A DNA stretch of 64,000 bases, taken from NCBI RefSeq assembly GCF_027625995.1, contig NZ_CP115396.1, positions 1,736,001 through 1,800,000 on the forward strand, read 5' to 3'. Positions 1-7,798 of the stretch are shown here, piece after piece. The translations under genes were made by a program, and so were the position numbers. The stretch's first letter is position 1, and the number at the start of each line of letters is the position of its first letter. The notes under the pieces were generated by a model. The model did no database searches. It saw only the letters and a program-made list of their open reading frames with translations, and was not told the DNA's origin. The DNA is from Hymenobacter yonginensis (GTDB lineage: Bacteria; Bacteroidota; Bacteroidia; Cytophagales; Hymenobacteraceae).

Positions 1-803
1 TAGCCGCGGCCCACCATGTTGCCGAAGGTGCGGTTACGCGAAAACTGCGAGTAGGCCGTCACCAGCAGGTCGCCGAGGTAGGCCGAGCCCGACAGGTCGC
101 GGGGCGTGGGGTTGAGAGCGTGCACGAAGCGGCGCATCTCCTGCACCGCGTTGCTCACCAGCACCGCCTGGAAATTGTCGCCGTAGCCGAGGCCGTGGGC
201 AATGCCGCTGGTCAGGGCAATGATGTTTTTCATGACGGCAAAGTATTCGATGCCGTCGAGGTCCTGGGCGGGGTTGGCCTTCACATAGCGGTTGCGCAGC
301 AGGCGGCAGAAGTCCTCGGCCAGCGTGGGGTCGGGCGAGCCGATGGTGAGGTAGCTCTGCTTTTCCAGCGCCACTTCCTCGGCGTGGCACGGGCCCGCCA
401 CCACGCCCAGACGGGTAGGCGCCAGCCGAAACCGCTCGGCCACGTAGTCGGTCACCAGCACGTTTTTGCCCGGAATCATGCCCTTGATGGCCGAAATGAC
501 GCGCTTGTTCTTTAGCGAGTCGCGGTCCAGTTTGTCGAGCACGCCCTGCACGAAGGCGGCGGGCACGCCCAGCACCAGCCAGTCGGCCTCGGCCACCACT
601 TCCTGCAGGTCCGTGGAGGGGAACACCCGCGTGAGGTCGTGGGCCACGGAGGAGAGGTAGCGCGGGTTGTGGCGCGTGGTGCGCAGGTGCTGCACGTCGT
701 CTTTGGAGCGCAGCCACCAGCCCACCCGGGACCCGTTTTCGGCCAGAATCTTGGTGAGGGCAGTGGCCCAGGAGCCGCCGCCGAGCATGGCTATCTTTTC
801 CAA
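1..803 (-). CDS. gpsA: Glycerol-3-phosphate dehydrogenase [NAD(P)+], C-terminus beyond the window
   Basis: Reads LEKIAMLGGGSWATAL at the N-terminus, the glycine-rich nucleotide-binding start of GpsA, and later MKNIIALTSGIAHGLGYGDN, which holds the catalytic-lysine region (lysine codon at 228-230). GpsA interconverts dihydroxyacetone phosphate and glycerol 3-phosphate in the cytoplasm and so feeds phospholipid synthesis. The frame is open to base 1, giving about 267 residues of a protein normally near 330, so only the C-terminal part is missing. No ATG lies upstream in frame except the internal one at 786-788. I place the start at a TTG (801-803), because starting at 788 would remove the first beta-strand of the Rossmann fold. 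A short GTGATGAG/GTGACAG repeat lies directly before the start. Confidence 0.9.
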   Translation of the reverse strand, partial: MEKIAMLGGGSWATALTKILAENGSRVGWWLRSKDDVQHLRTTRHNPRYLSSVAHDLTRVFPSTDLQEVVAEADWLVLGVPAAFVQGVLDKLDRDSLKNKRVISAIKGMIPGKNVLVTDYVAERFRLAPTRLGVVAGPCHAEEVALEKQSYLTIGSPDPTLAEDFCRLLRNRYVKANPAQDLDGIEYFAVMKNIIALTSGIAHGLGYGDNFQAVLVSNAVQEMRRFVHALNPTPRDLSGSAYLGDLLVTAYSQFSRNRTFGNMVGRG

Positions 804-807
804 CGAG

Positions 808-854
808 GTAACAGGTGATGTGGTGATGAGGGGAATCGTGACAGGTGACAGGTG
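808..854. repeat. GTGATGAG/GTGACAG phrase repeat at the gpsA start
   Basis: On the plus strand this reads gtaacag, gtgatgtg, gtgatgag, a degenerate unit, then gtgacag twice. The same two units (8-mer and 7-mer) form the larger array at 55566-55633. In both places the repeat lies immediately 5' of a minus-strand coding sequence, here gpsA. Confidence 0.7.
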
Positions 855-954
855 CTGGGCCTGCTGTGGGGCAGCGTAGCCGGTTGGGCGTGGGCCGCCA
901 TTGGGGCCTTACGGTTGCCTGTCCTCAAAAGTGCGAAGTTTCCTTTACAAACAA

Positions 955-980
955 GCCCCTGCCGCGCGAACGACAGGGGC
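955..980 (-). terminator. Hairpin after the efflux adaptor gene
   Basis: GCCCCTG and CAGGGGC pair around a 12-base loop. The minus strand continues into CTTGTTTG rather than a clean T-run, so this is a weak intrinsic terminator candidate for the gene ending at 1064. Confidence 0.4.
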
Positions 981-1063
981 CTGGCTGCTATAGGAGGTTG
1001 GCGGACAGCGGACAACAAATAGTGCCCGCCGGGAGCCGCCCCTCCCGAAATACGGTTTCAGGG

Positions 1064-2491
1064 CTATTTGGCTTCCTCAGGGCCTTCTTTCAGGGCTTCC
1101 TTGTTGAGGCTTTTGGCGTCCTTCACCACCACCCGCTCGCCGGGCTTCAGGGTTTTGGCCACGGCCCGGAACGGCCCGCTCACCACTTCGTCGCCGGCTT
1201 TCAGGCCGCTCAGGATTTCGATGTTCTGGAAGTCACTGATGCCGGTTTTCACGGGCGTAATCATCGCCTGGCCGTCGCGGATAACGAACACCACTTCCTG
1301 CACGTCGGTGGTTTTCTTGGCGCTGGCGGCCTCAGTAGCCCCGCTTTTGCCGCGCCCGCCTACGCCGCCCACCCGCACGCGGGGGCCGGCGCTGCCAGCC
1401 GCATCGGCGGCGGCCGTCATGGCGCTGTCGGAGCGGGTCGTGACGGCGGCCAGCGGCACGCTCAGCACGCCGGTTTTGCGGTCGGTGATGATGTCGACGG
1501 AAGCCGTCATGCCGGGGCGGAACGGCACCACCGTGCGGCCGTTGACGGTGCGCAGCAGGTGGCGGTACGAGTCGGGCAGCAGCCGGATGCGCACCTCAAA
1601 CTCGGTTACGGCTTCGGCCGTGAGGGCGTCTTTGGCCGTGTTGGCAATGCTGGTCACGAGGCCGCGGAACTTCTCGTCCTTGCTGGCATACGAATCCACT
1701 TCCACCACCACCGAGTCGCCGAGGTGCACGTTGATGATGTCGTTTTCATTCACGTTCACCCGCACCTCCATGGAGTTGAGGTTGGCGATGCGCATGATTT
1801 CGGTGCCCGACATCTGCGAGGTGCCCACTACCCGCTCGCCTTTCTCCACGTTGAGCTTGCTGATGGTGCCGCTCACGGGAGCGTAGATGGTGGTTTTGTT
1901 GAGGTTGCGGCGGGCATCGTCGAGGCCGGCCTGGGCGCTCTGCACGCTGCTCTGCGCCGAGCGGATGCCGGCCCGGGCGCTGTTGAGCTCTTCCTGCGAG
2001 GCGTCGTAGGCGGCTTTGGCAGCCTCGTACTCAGCCTGCGAAATCACCTTCTGCTTGAACAGCGAGGCATTGCGGCGGTAGGTCAGCTCGGTTTGCTTGG
2101 CGTTGGCAATCAGCTGCTGCAGGCGGGCCTGGGTCTGGCCCACGTTGGCGCGCTGGGCATTCACCACGGCCGACTGCTGGTTCACCAACGCCTGGTAGTT
2201 GTCGGGGCGGATGCGCAGCAGCAGCTGGCCTTTCTTCACCGAGTCGCCTTCCTGCACATACAGCTCGGTGATTTCGCCCGAGACGTCGGGCGAGATTTTC
2301 ACTTCCGTTTCGGGCTGCACCTTGCCAGAGGCACTCACCTGCTCCACAATATTGACGGTGCCGGCCTTGGCGGCCGTTACCTCGGTACCGGCCGGCTTGC
2401 CCACCCAGCCCTGTTTTTTGCCGATGGCGTAGCCCCCAATCAGCACCACCACGACGGCCAGGAGGATGTAGAGTAAGCGGTTGTTTTTCAT
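1064..2491 (-). CDS. Efflux periplasmic adaptor (HlyD/MacA-like membrane fusion protein)
   Basis: A membrane fusion protein of 475 residues that bridges an inner-membrane exporter and a TolC channel. An N-terminal membrane anchor (about residues 5-25) is followed by a first biotinyl-lipoyl half, a long alanine/glutamine-rich coiled-coil hairpin (about 85-200), the second lipoyl half (YAPVSGTISKLNVEKGE), a beta-barrel domain and a C-terminal membrane-proximal domain. A glycine/alanine-rich low-complexity insert near 360-385 (VRVGGVGGRGKSG) is unusual and probably a surface loop. It follows the TolC gene by 44 bp on the same strand, so the two are probably co-transcribed. No MacB-type ABC permease or RND pump is next to it; the following gene is gpsA. 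Confidence 0.9.
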   Translation of the reverse strand: MKNNRLLYILLAVVVVLIGGYAIGKKQGWVGKPAGTEVTAAKAGTVNIVEQVSASGKVQPETEVKISPDVSGEITELYVQEGDSVKKGQLLLRIRPDNYQALVNQQSAVVNAQRANVGQTQARLQQLIANAKQTELTYRRNASLFKQKVISQAEYEAAKAAYDASQEELNSARAGIRSAQSSVQSAQAGLDDARRNLNKTTIYAPVSGTISKLNVEKGERVVGTSQMSGTEIMRIANLNSMEVRVNVNENDIINVHLGDSVVVEVDSYASKDEKFRGLVTSIANTAKDALTAEAVTEFEVRIRLLPDSYRHLLRTVNGRTVVPFRPGMTASVDIITDRKTGVLSVPLAAVTTRSDSAMTAAADAAGSAGPRVRVGGVGGRGKSGATEAASAKKTTDVQEVVFVIRDGQAMITPVKTGISDFQNIEILSGLKAGDEVVSGPFRAVAKTLKPGERVVVKDAKSLNKEALKEGPEEAK

Positions 2492-2535
2492 AATAGTGTC
2501 TTAGATTCTGAAGGACTTGAAAACGTGGCGACCAG

Positions 2536-4077
2536 CTAGAGCGCCAGCGGGCGGCCCTGGTAGAAGTCCAGCACCTTGCGGCGGAACGTGTACTCGTACT
2601 TGGCCTGAATCATGGTCGATTCGGCGGCGGCGAGGTTGTTTTTGGCTATGTTGAACTCGGTGCCGTTGAGCAGGCCGTTGTTGAAGCGGATTTCGGCGTT
2701 GCGGTAGGCCGTGGTCAGGGCTTCGGTCTGGCGCTTGGCCGAGGTGAACTTGCGCTGGGCGGCCAACGCATCGGCGGCGGCCTGCTGGATGTTCTGGCGC
2801 AGCGTCAGGCGAGTTTGCTCGGCGCGCAGCTCAGCCTGGCGGGTGGCCACCTGGGCCCGCTGCACGTTGGTGCGGGCCTGGAAGCCGTTGAGAATCGGAA
2901 TGTTGAGGTTGAACTGCAGCTGCCGGCCAATGTTGTCCTTGATCTGGTTGGAGAACTTGGCCGGCAGAAACTCCGGAATGGCCTGCGCCGGCTGCAGCAC
3001 CGCAAACGTGGTGGGCACCGGCCGGCCGTTCACGTACTGCACCACCGGAATTGGAATAGCCTCCGTGGAATCACCGCTGAACACGCGCGCCAGCCTTGAC
3101 GACGAGAAACCGGTGAACACGCCGGCCCCGAACGTGAGGCGCGGCAGGTAGGCACCGCGGGCCACATCAATGCCCAGCTGGCTGGAGCGCACGCGCAGGT
3201 CGGCGGCCCGGATTTCGGGCATCACGCCCTGCGCCGTCTCGAAAATAGCGGCCGGATCGTCGTTGAAGTTGGCGTTTTCGTCGGGGTCGGGCACCTGGGG
3301 CATGTCAATCCGGAAGGCGGCCGCGCCGGCGGCATCCAGGTTGAGCAGCTGAATGAGCTGCAGGCGGGCAATGTCGCGCTGGTTCTGGGCCGTCACCACG
3401 TTCAACTCGTCGGAGGCCAGCTGGGCGCGACTGTCGAGCAGCTGGCTTTCGGCCACGGCGCCGGCCTTGAGCAGCTTCTCGGTGCGCGAAATCTGCTGCT
3501 GGCTGCTGTTCACGCGGGTCTGGTTGGCCCGTATCAGCTCTTCGGCCAGCACGTACTGCAGGTACACCGAAGCCACGTTCAAGGACAAGTCGTTGCGGGC
3601 CTGCTCGATATCAACCAGCGCGGCCTGGTAGTCGAGAGCGTTGCGCTTGACCGTATTGCGCAGCTGAAACCCCGAAAACAGGGTTATCTGCGAAAAGGCC
3701 GAGAAGTTGTTGGACCGGATGGTCTGGCTCACGAAGTCGTTGGTAAGCGGGTCGAGGCCGGTACCGTAGTTCCAGGTCTGGCTGCCGCTCAGGTTAGCGG
3801 TGGGCAGCAGCGCCCCGCGGCCGGCCCGCTGGGTCACGTCGCTGAGCTCGGCATTGAGCTGGCTCTGGCGCACGGTGAGGTTGTTTTTTACGGCGTAGTC
3901 CACGGCCTGCTGCAGCGTGAAGGGCGTGCCGGCCGCCGCCGGCGCCTGGGCCAGCGCCGTGCCCGGAGGCTGGGCCGGCGGCGCGGTCTGGGCCAGCCCG
4001 GGGCCGGCCGCGGCCAGCAGCAGCGCCGCCGAGCCGGCCAGCGCCAGCGTACGAGGCAGAGTAGCAGGTGTTTTCAT
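2536..4077 (-). CDS. TolC family outer-membrane efflux protein
   Basis: A 513-residue outer-membrane channel subunit. It has a signal peptide (MKTPATLPRTLALAGSAALL, cleaved after AGPGLAQ), an Ala/Pro-rich stretch, and two repeated TolC/OEP halves rich in long amphipathic helices (for example FTLQQAVDYAVKNNLTVRQS and RKFTSAKRQTEALTTAYRNA). The protein would trimerise into a barrel plus periplasmic tunnel. The MacA-like adaptor follows 44 bp downstream and is its obvious partner. The substrate cannot be inferred because the inner-membrane pump is not in the window. Confidence 0.92.
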   Translation of the reverse strand: MKTPATLPRTLALAGSAALLLAAAGPGLAQTAPPAQPPGTALAQAPAAAGTPFTLQQAVDYAVKNNLTVRQSQLNAELSDVTQRAGRGALLPTANLSGSQTWNYGTGLDPLTNDFVSQTIRSNNFSAFSQITLFSGFQLRNTVKRNALDYQAALVDIEQARNDLSLNVASVYLQYVLAEELIRANQTRVNSSQQQISRTEKLLKAGAVAESQLLDSRAQLASDELNVVTAQNQRDIARLQLIQLLNLDAAGAAAFRIDMPQVPDPDENANFNDDPAAIFETAQGVMPEIRAADLRVRSSQLGIDVARGAYLPRLTFGAGVFTGFSSSRLARVFSGDSTEAIPIPVVQYVNGRPVPTTFAVLQPAQAIPEFLPAKFSNQIKDNIGRQLQFNLNIPILNGFQARTNVQRAQVATRQAELRAEQTRLTLRQNIQQAAADALAAQRKFTSAKRQTEALTTAYRNAEIRFNNGLLNGTEFNIAKNNLAAAESTMIQAKYEYTFRRKVLDFYQGRPLAL

Positions 4078-4084
4078 AGACGAG

Positions 4085-4170
4085 TTTAGGGCTTGGTGCT
4101 TAATGCTTGGTGCCTAGGGCTTGGGATTTAGGGCCTGGTGCTTGGGGCCTGGTTGTTTGGGCTTGATGCC
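4085..4170. repeat. GGGCTTGGTGCTTGG phrase repeat
   Basis: About 86 bases made almost wholly of variants of gggcttggtgc, ttaatgcttggtgcc and tagggcttggg, with no coding potential. On the minus strand it ends a few bases before the TolC start codon at 4077, so it forms that gene's 5' leader, and it begins just after the serine dehydratase stop. It lacks a clear inverted partner, unlike most other repeats in the window. Confidence 0.7.
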
Positions 4171-4176
4171 TACTCC

Positions 4177-4857
4177 CTAATCAATGGTGGGAATATAGGT
4201 GACGCGGTGCACCCAGCTGAGCTGGCGCAGGTATTCGAGCGTAATGTCCTTGATGCCGGAGTCGATTTCGATGAACTGGCGGGCGACGTCGTTTTTGCCT
4301 TTCCGCGACACGAGCATGGTGGCAATGTTGCAGTCGTCGTGGGCAATAACCGAGGCAATGAAGGCAATGGAGCCTTTGGCGTCGTCGGCGTCGAGGATGA
4401 GCGTGTGCAGGCTGCCCGAAAAGTCCGAGGGAAACCCATCGACCTCCACAATCCGGATGACGCCGCCGCCCCGGCTCTGCCCGATGACTTCCACCGCGTG
4501 GCCGGTGCGCTCGTCGCGCAGCTGCAGCCGGATGGTATTGGGGTGCATGGTAGAGGCATTGCCGACGCCCTGGAACGAGTACTCCAGGCCAACTTCTTTG
4601 GCGTGGTCGAAAGCCTCGCGGATACGCACGTCGTCGGTGGCCATGCCCAGCAGGCCGGCCACGATGGCGCGGTCGGAGCCGTGGCCCTCGTAGGTGCGGG
4701 CAAAGGAGTTGTAGAAGGTAATGACGGCATGCGTGGGCACGCTGCCCAGAATGCGGATGGCGGCGCGGGCAATGCGCACTACGCCGGCGGTGTGCGACGA
4801 GCTAGGCCCGATCATCACCGGCCCAATCATGTCGAAGATGCTGCTTTTCTCGGCCAT
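4177..4857 (-). CDS. sdaAB: L-serine ammonia-lyase, iron-sulfur type, beta subunit
   Basis: Serine dehydratase beta chain of 226 residues. The conserved GPSSSHTAG motif is at residues 17-25 and a C-terminal ACT-like domain covers about 150-222. With an alpha chain carrying the 4Fe-4S cluster it would deaminate L-serine to pyruvate. The start is the ATG of MAEKSSIFDM; the longer frame upstream is Arg-rich and lacks family character. A TACCTTTG promoter box lies 8 bp upstream of the ATG, so the mRNA may be almost leaderless. The alpha subunit gene is not adjacent: the next gene on this strand is the TolC gene. Confidence 0.9.
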   Translation of the reverse strand: MAEKSSIFDMIGPVMIGPSSSHTAGVVRIARAAIRILGSVPTHAVITFYNSFARTYEGHGSDRAIVAGLLGMATDDVRIREAFDHAKEVGLEYSFQGVGNASTMHPNTIRLQLRDERTGHAVEVIGQSRGGGVIRIVEVDGFPSDFSGSLHTLILDADDAKGSIAFIASVIAHDDCNIATMLVSRKGKNDVARQFIEIDSGIKDITLEYLRQLSWVHRVTYIPTID

Positions 4858-4864
4858 ATCGCGC

Positions 4865-4872
4865 CAAAGGTA
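4865..4872 (-). promoter_or_regulatory. Bacteroidota -7 box TACCTTTG for sdaAB
   Basis: Exact match to TAnnTTTG on the minus strand, 8 bp before the sdaAB ATG. No clear -33 TTG was found at the usual distance. If used, the transcript would start almost at the start codon. Confidence 0.45.
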
Positions 4873-4882
4873 GAAGTATTGA

Positions 4883-5105
4883 TGGATTTGTGGAATGGCG
4901 CATTGGCAGGGTACCACATTGCGGGATTGAAACGCCCGACAGCGCGCCGCGCCGCTTCTCACGCGCCGCCGGTACCGAATAATCGAACGACAACCGCTTC
5001 GCACCTACGTGCCCTGCGCCAGTGACACAGCCTCAACCAACAAGATGCTTTGCCGACGGCCCCGGATGCCGCTTTACCTCACCGCTCCGCCACTCCACCA
5101 ACCCA
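4883..5105. repeat. Inverted phrase repeat in the sdaAB/tryptophan dioxygenase divergent region
   Basis: The segment at 4883-4913 (TGGATTTGTGGAATGGCGCA...) and the reverse complement of 5075-5105 (TGGGTTGGTGGAGTGGCGGA...) agree at about two thirds of 31 positions. They bracket a core of about 160 bases with no convincing ORF. Together they fill most of the 349-base gap between the divergent genes. The arrangement matches the other arm-core-inverted-arm repeats in this window. Confidence 0.55.
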
Positions 5106-5206
5106 CCACTACGCCACGCCACGACCCGGCCACCCGGTAGTTTCGGCGGCTTTTTCGTTCCTTGTGGCCGGATTCCCACCCTGTTTCCCTCCACACCCAC
5201 CCGCCC

Positions 5207-6187
5207 ATGCCTACCCCCGAGGACGAGTTTTCGCCCGCCGTTTATGAGCAGCTGCGGCTGCTGCAGCAGAAGTATGCCGCCGACAACCAGGACCTGGCCG
5301 CCTACCTCGAAGGACTCTACCACGCCGACTACGTCAACTACTGGGACTATATCAGCCTGGACACGCTGCTGAGCTTGCAGCGCCCGCTCACGCGCATCCC
5401 CGATGAGCGCATCTTCATCATGTACCACCAGATTACGGAGCTGTATTTCAAGCTCTGTCTCTGCGAGTACGAGCAGATCGGGGAGCTGCAGGCGCCTACG
5501 CTGCAGGAGCTGGTGCTGCGCCTGGGCCGCATCAACCGCTACTTCGAGAACCTCATCGACTCGTTCGACGTGATGGTGGACGGCATGGACAAGCAGCAGT
5601 TTCTGCAGTTCCGCATGTCGCTGATGCCGGCCTCGGGTTTCCAGAGCGTGCAGTACCGCATGATTGAAATTGCCAGCACCGACCTGAGCAACCTGCTCGA
5701 CAAGGAAAAGCGCCGCCTGCTGGGCGAGGCCGCCGCCCACGACGAGCTGATGGGCTGCATCTATTGGAAGGCCGGCGCTACCGTAGAAGACACTGGCGCA
5801 AAAGCGCTTACCCTCATTCAGTTCGAGCAGAAGTACACCCAGCAGCTGACAGCCCACGCCGCCCACTACCAGCACCGCAACGTATGGAGCGTGGTGCAGC
5901 GCCTGCCCCTGGAAGACCAGCAGCACCCGCGCCTGCTGCGCCAGCTCAAGCAGCTCGACATCAACGTGAACGTGAACTGGCCGCTGATGCACTTCAAGTC
6001 GGCGGTGCGCTACCTGGAGCGGCACCCCACGGCCGTGGCCGCTACCGGCGGCACCAACTGGAAGAAGTACCTGCCTCCCAAGTTCCAGCGCCGCATCTTC
6101 TACCCCCAGCTCTGGACCGCGCAGGAGCTCGAAGACTGGGGCAAAGGCTGGGTGGAAAGCGTGCTGGGCGAAGCCGAGCGGGCGTAA
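5207..6187 (+). CDS. kynA: Tryptophan 2,3-dioxygenase family protein
   Basis: A haem enzyme of 326 residues that opens the indole ring of L-tryptophan to N-formylkynurenine, the first step of the kynurenine pathway. Seen in the sequence: YHQITELYFKL (73-83), FRMSLMPASGFQS (135-147, with the substrate-carboxylate arginine R136), the probable proximal haem histidine H262 in MHFKSAVRYL, and ATGGTNWKKYLPP (279-291), which closes over the substrate. The start is ATG 5207 (MPTPEDEFSP); the frame extends upstream only through a Pro/His-rich stretch. No other kynurenine-pathway gene is nearby. A strong hairpin follows the stop. Confidence 0.92.
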   Translation: MPTPEDEFSPAVYEQLRLLQQKYAADNQDLAAYLEGLYHADYVNYWDYISLDTLLSLQRPLTRIPDERIFIMYHQITELYFKLCLCEYEQIGELQAPTLQELVLRLGRINRYFENLIDSFDVMVDGMDKQQFLQFRMSLMPASGFQSVQYRMIEIASTDLSNLLDKEKRRLLGEAAAHDELMGCIYWKAGATVEDTGAKALTLIQFEQKYTQQLTAHAAHYQHRNVWSVVQRLPLEDQQHPRLLRQLKQLDINVNVNWPLMHFKSAVRYLERHPTAVAATGGTNWKKYLPPKFQRRIFYPQLWTAQELEDWGKGWVESVLGEAERA

Positions 6188-6210
6188 TTGCAGATTGGTT
6201 GTATACTAGA

Positions 6211-6244
6211 GCCGTGAAAGCGCAGCCCGCTGCGTTTTCACGGC
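6211..6244 (+). terminator. Terminator hairpin after tryptophan dioxygenase
   Basis: GCCGTGAAAGCGCAG pairs with CTGCGTTTTCACGGC across a CCCG loop and is followed by a short T-rich stretch. It separates the dioxygenase from the secreted protein downstream. Confidence 0.7.
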
Positions 6245-6280
6245 TTTATCGTGTCTTATGCTACCTTCTACTATTGCCGT

Positions 6281-6907
6281 ATGCGCGTCGTTCTGACTGC
6301 TTTATTGTGGCTGCTCCTGGCCCTGGCCTACGCCCAGACTCCCGAAGCCTCCACCACGCTCCTGACCAACCAGACCGGGTTTACCGGCCCGGATGCCATG
6401 GAGCTAAACAGTATGCTGGGCGTGGAAAAGCAGCATTTCGAGCTCTCCGACCCGCGGCTGGCCGGGCGGGTGCTGCATCTCACCTACCAGGAATTTCGGG
6501 ACGGCGTGGCGCAGCCGGAGCAGGACCTGCTGGGCAAAGACCGGAGCCGGTTTCAGCTGGACTCGGCCGGCCGCCTGGCGTTCAACGTCTACGCCCGCGC
6601 CGCCACCGACGCGCGGCTGGAGGTGCGGTTTTTCTTCCCCACCATCGGCAAGCGGCAGCAGTTTCAGCCGCTGCCCGGCGCCCTGGCCTCCGATTACAGT
6701 CTGCGTGCCGACATTCAGGCCTACAAAAAGCAGAAAGCCAGCGTGCCGGTGGGCCGGAAGTTTCCGCTGCTGGTGTACACACTGCCTTACGTCAAGGACG
6801 GCTTTCTGTACTACTGCGACCTGGCCCAGAGCAAAGTGCCACCCGCCGAGTGGTTCAAGAAGTTCGGCATCCGGCATTTTGTGGTGTATCAGCTGACAAT
6901 CGAGTAG
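6281..6907 (+). CDS. Secreted protein of unknown function
   Basis: A protein of 208 residues with a clear signal peptide (MRVVLTALLWLLLALAYAQ, start chosen at 6281 for this reason; an ATG 30 bases upstream adds residues before it). The mature part is rich in beta-strand-like segments and ends in a Tyr/Phe-rich region (FPLLVYTLPYVKDGFLYYCD and FGIRHFVVYQLTIE). I do not recognise a family. The next gene, 49 bp downstream, is also exported, so the two may be co-transcribed. Likely periplasmic or surface-exposed. Confidence 0.7.
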   Translation: MRVVLTALLWLLLALAYAQTPEASTTLLTNQTGFTGPDAMELNSMLGVEKQHFELSDPRLAGRVLHLTYQEFRDGVAQPEQDLLGKDRSRFQLDSAGRLAFNVYARAATDARLEVRFFFPTIGKRQQFQPLPGALASDYSLRADIQAYKKQKASVPVGRKFPLLVYTLPYVKDGFLYYCDLAQSKVPPAEWFKKFGIRHFVVYQLTIE

Positions 6908-6956
6908 CTCGTAGCAGCTATCATCTTAACCATTAACTCATCCCCTATTCATCCCC

Positions 6957-7700
6957 ATGCGCAACACCTTATTGCTGGCGGCCGCACTGCTGCCGCTGGC
7001 GGCCACCGCTCAGAAAACTACCAAAGTAGTAGTCAAACAGACCAACCCCTGGAGCCACGAAACCTATTATGTGCTCCAGGAAGACAATAAAGTCAAGCAC
7101 GGGCCTTATTTGAAAGAACGAACGGGGCCACCTACCATGCCTGTTCTGGCAGGCTCTTACAAGCAGGGGCAGCGCGACAGCACCTGGGTGGAATACGGCT
7201 GGAACGGCCGGCCCCAAGGCACCGGGCAGTACCGCAACGACCAGAAAACCGGCGTCTGGAGCTACTATGCTTTCGGCGACACCCTGGAGCAGCGCTACAA
7301 CCACTCCACCCGCATCCTGGAATTTGCCCGCATCCGGCCCGCCGACCAACGCAAGCAGTACACCATCGTGGAGGGCACCAACTCCCGCCAGGTTACTCTC
7401 GACCGGCCGCCGCTCTATATCGGAGGCCAGCAGGCCATGAACCAGGCGGTAGCAACCAGCGTGCAGTATCCGCCGCAGGCGTTGCGCAACCGCACCGGCG
7501 GCGAGGTATTGATTGAGTTTCTGGTGGATGAGCAGGGCCGCGCCAGCGGGCACCGTGTGAAGTCGGGCATCGGCTTGGGCTGCGACGAGGAGGCTTTGGA
7601 GGCTGTGCAGCAGCTGCCCGCTGAGTGGCTGCCTGGCATGCTGGCCGGCCAGCCGGTAGCTGCTCTGATGGAAGTGCCCGTCAAGTTCCGGATTCGGTAA
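6957..7700 (+). CDS. Exported MORN-repeat protein with TonB C-terminal domain
   Basis: A 247-residue protein with a cleavable signal peptide (MRNTLLLAAALLPLAATAQ). A middle region has MORN/YwqK-like strands (GSYKQGQRDSTWVEYGWNGR, GQYRNDQKTGVWSYYAFGD). A TonB C-terminal domain covers about 155-247 (VQYPPQALRNRTGGEVLIEF, VPVKFRIR). Classical TonB is anchored by an uncleaved N-terminal helix and spans the periplasm with a Pro-rich linker; both are absent here. The domain is therefore probably a periplasmic binding module rather than an energy transducer. A paralogue of the same design lies at 53293-54045. Confidence 0.85.
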   Translation: MRNTLLLAAALLPLAATAQKTTKVVVKQTNPWSHETYYVLQEDNKVKHGPYLKERTGPPTMPVLAGSYKQGQRDSTWVEYGWNGRPQGTGQYRNDQKTGVWSYYAFGDTLEQRYNHSTRILEFARIRPADQRKQYTIVEGTNSRQVTLDRPPLYIGGQQAMNQAVATSVQYPPQALRNRTGGEVLIEFLVDEQGRASGHRVKSGIGLGCDEEALEAVQQLPAEWLPGMLAGQPVAALMEVPVKFRIR

Positions 7701-7721
7701 CCAAGCCCAGCCCCACAAACC

Positions 7722-7770
7722 AAAACCGGCCGCCGTCTCTGCCTTGAGAAGCAGAAACGGCGGCCGGTTT
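7722..7770. terminator. Bidirectional terminator between convergent genes
   Basis: AAAACCGGCCGCCGT pairs with ACGGCGGCCGGTTT around a loop that itself contains CTGC/GCAG. It has A-rich and T-rich flanks and can serve the genes ending at 7700 (plus) and 7799 (minus). Confidence 0.8.
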
Positions 7771-7798
7771 ACGTTCGGCAGCTAGCCCGAGGAAGGGG

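Noticed and set aside
845-2476. Long plus-strand ORF of 543 codons
   Set aside because: Antisense to the efflux adaptor gene. Its protein is a His/Gly/Val-rich, domain-free sequence typical of antisense frames in GC-rich DNA.
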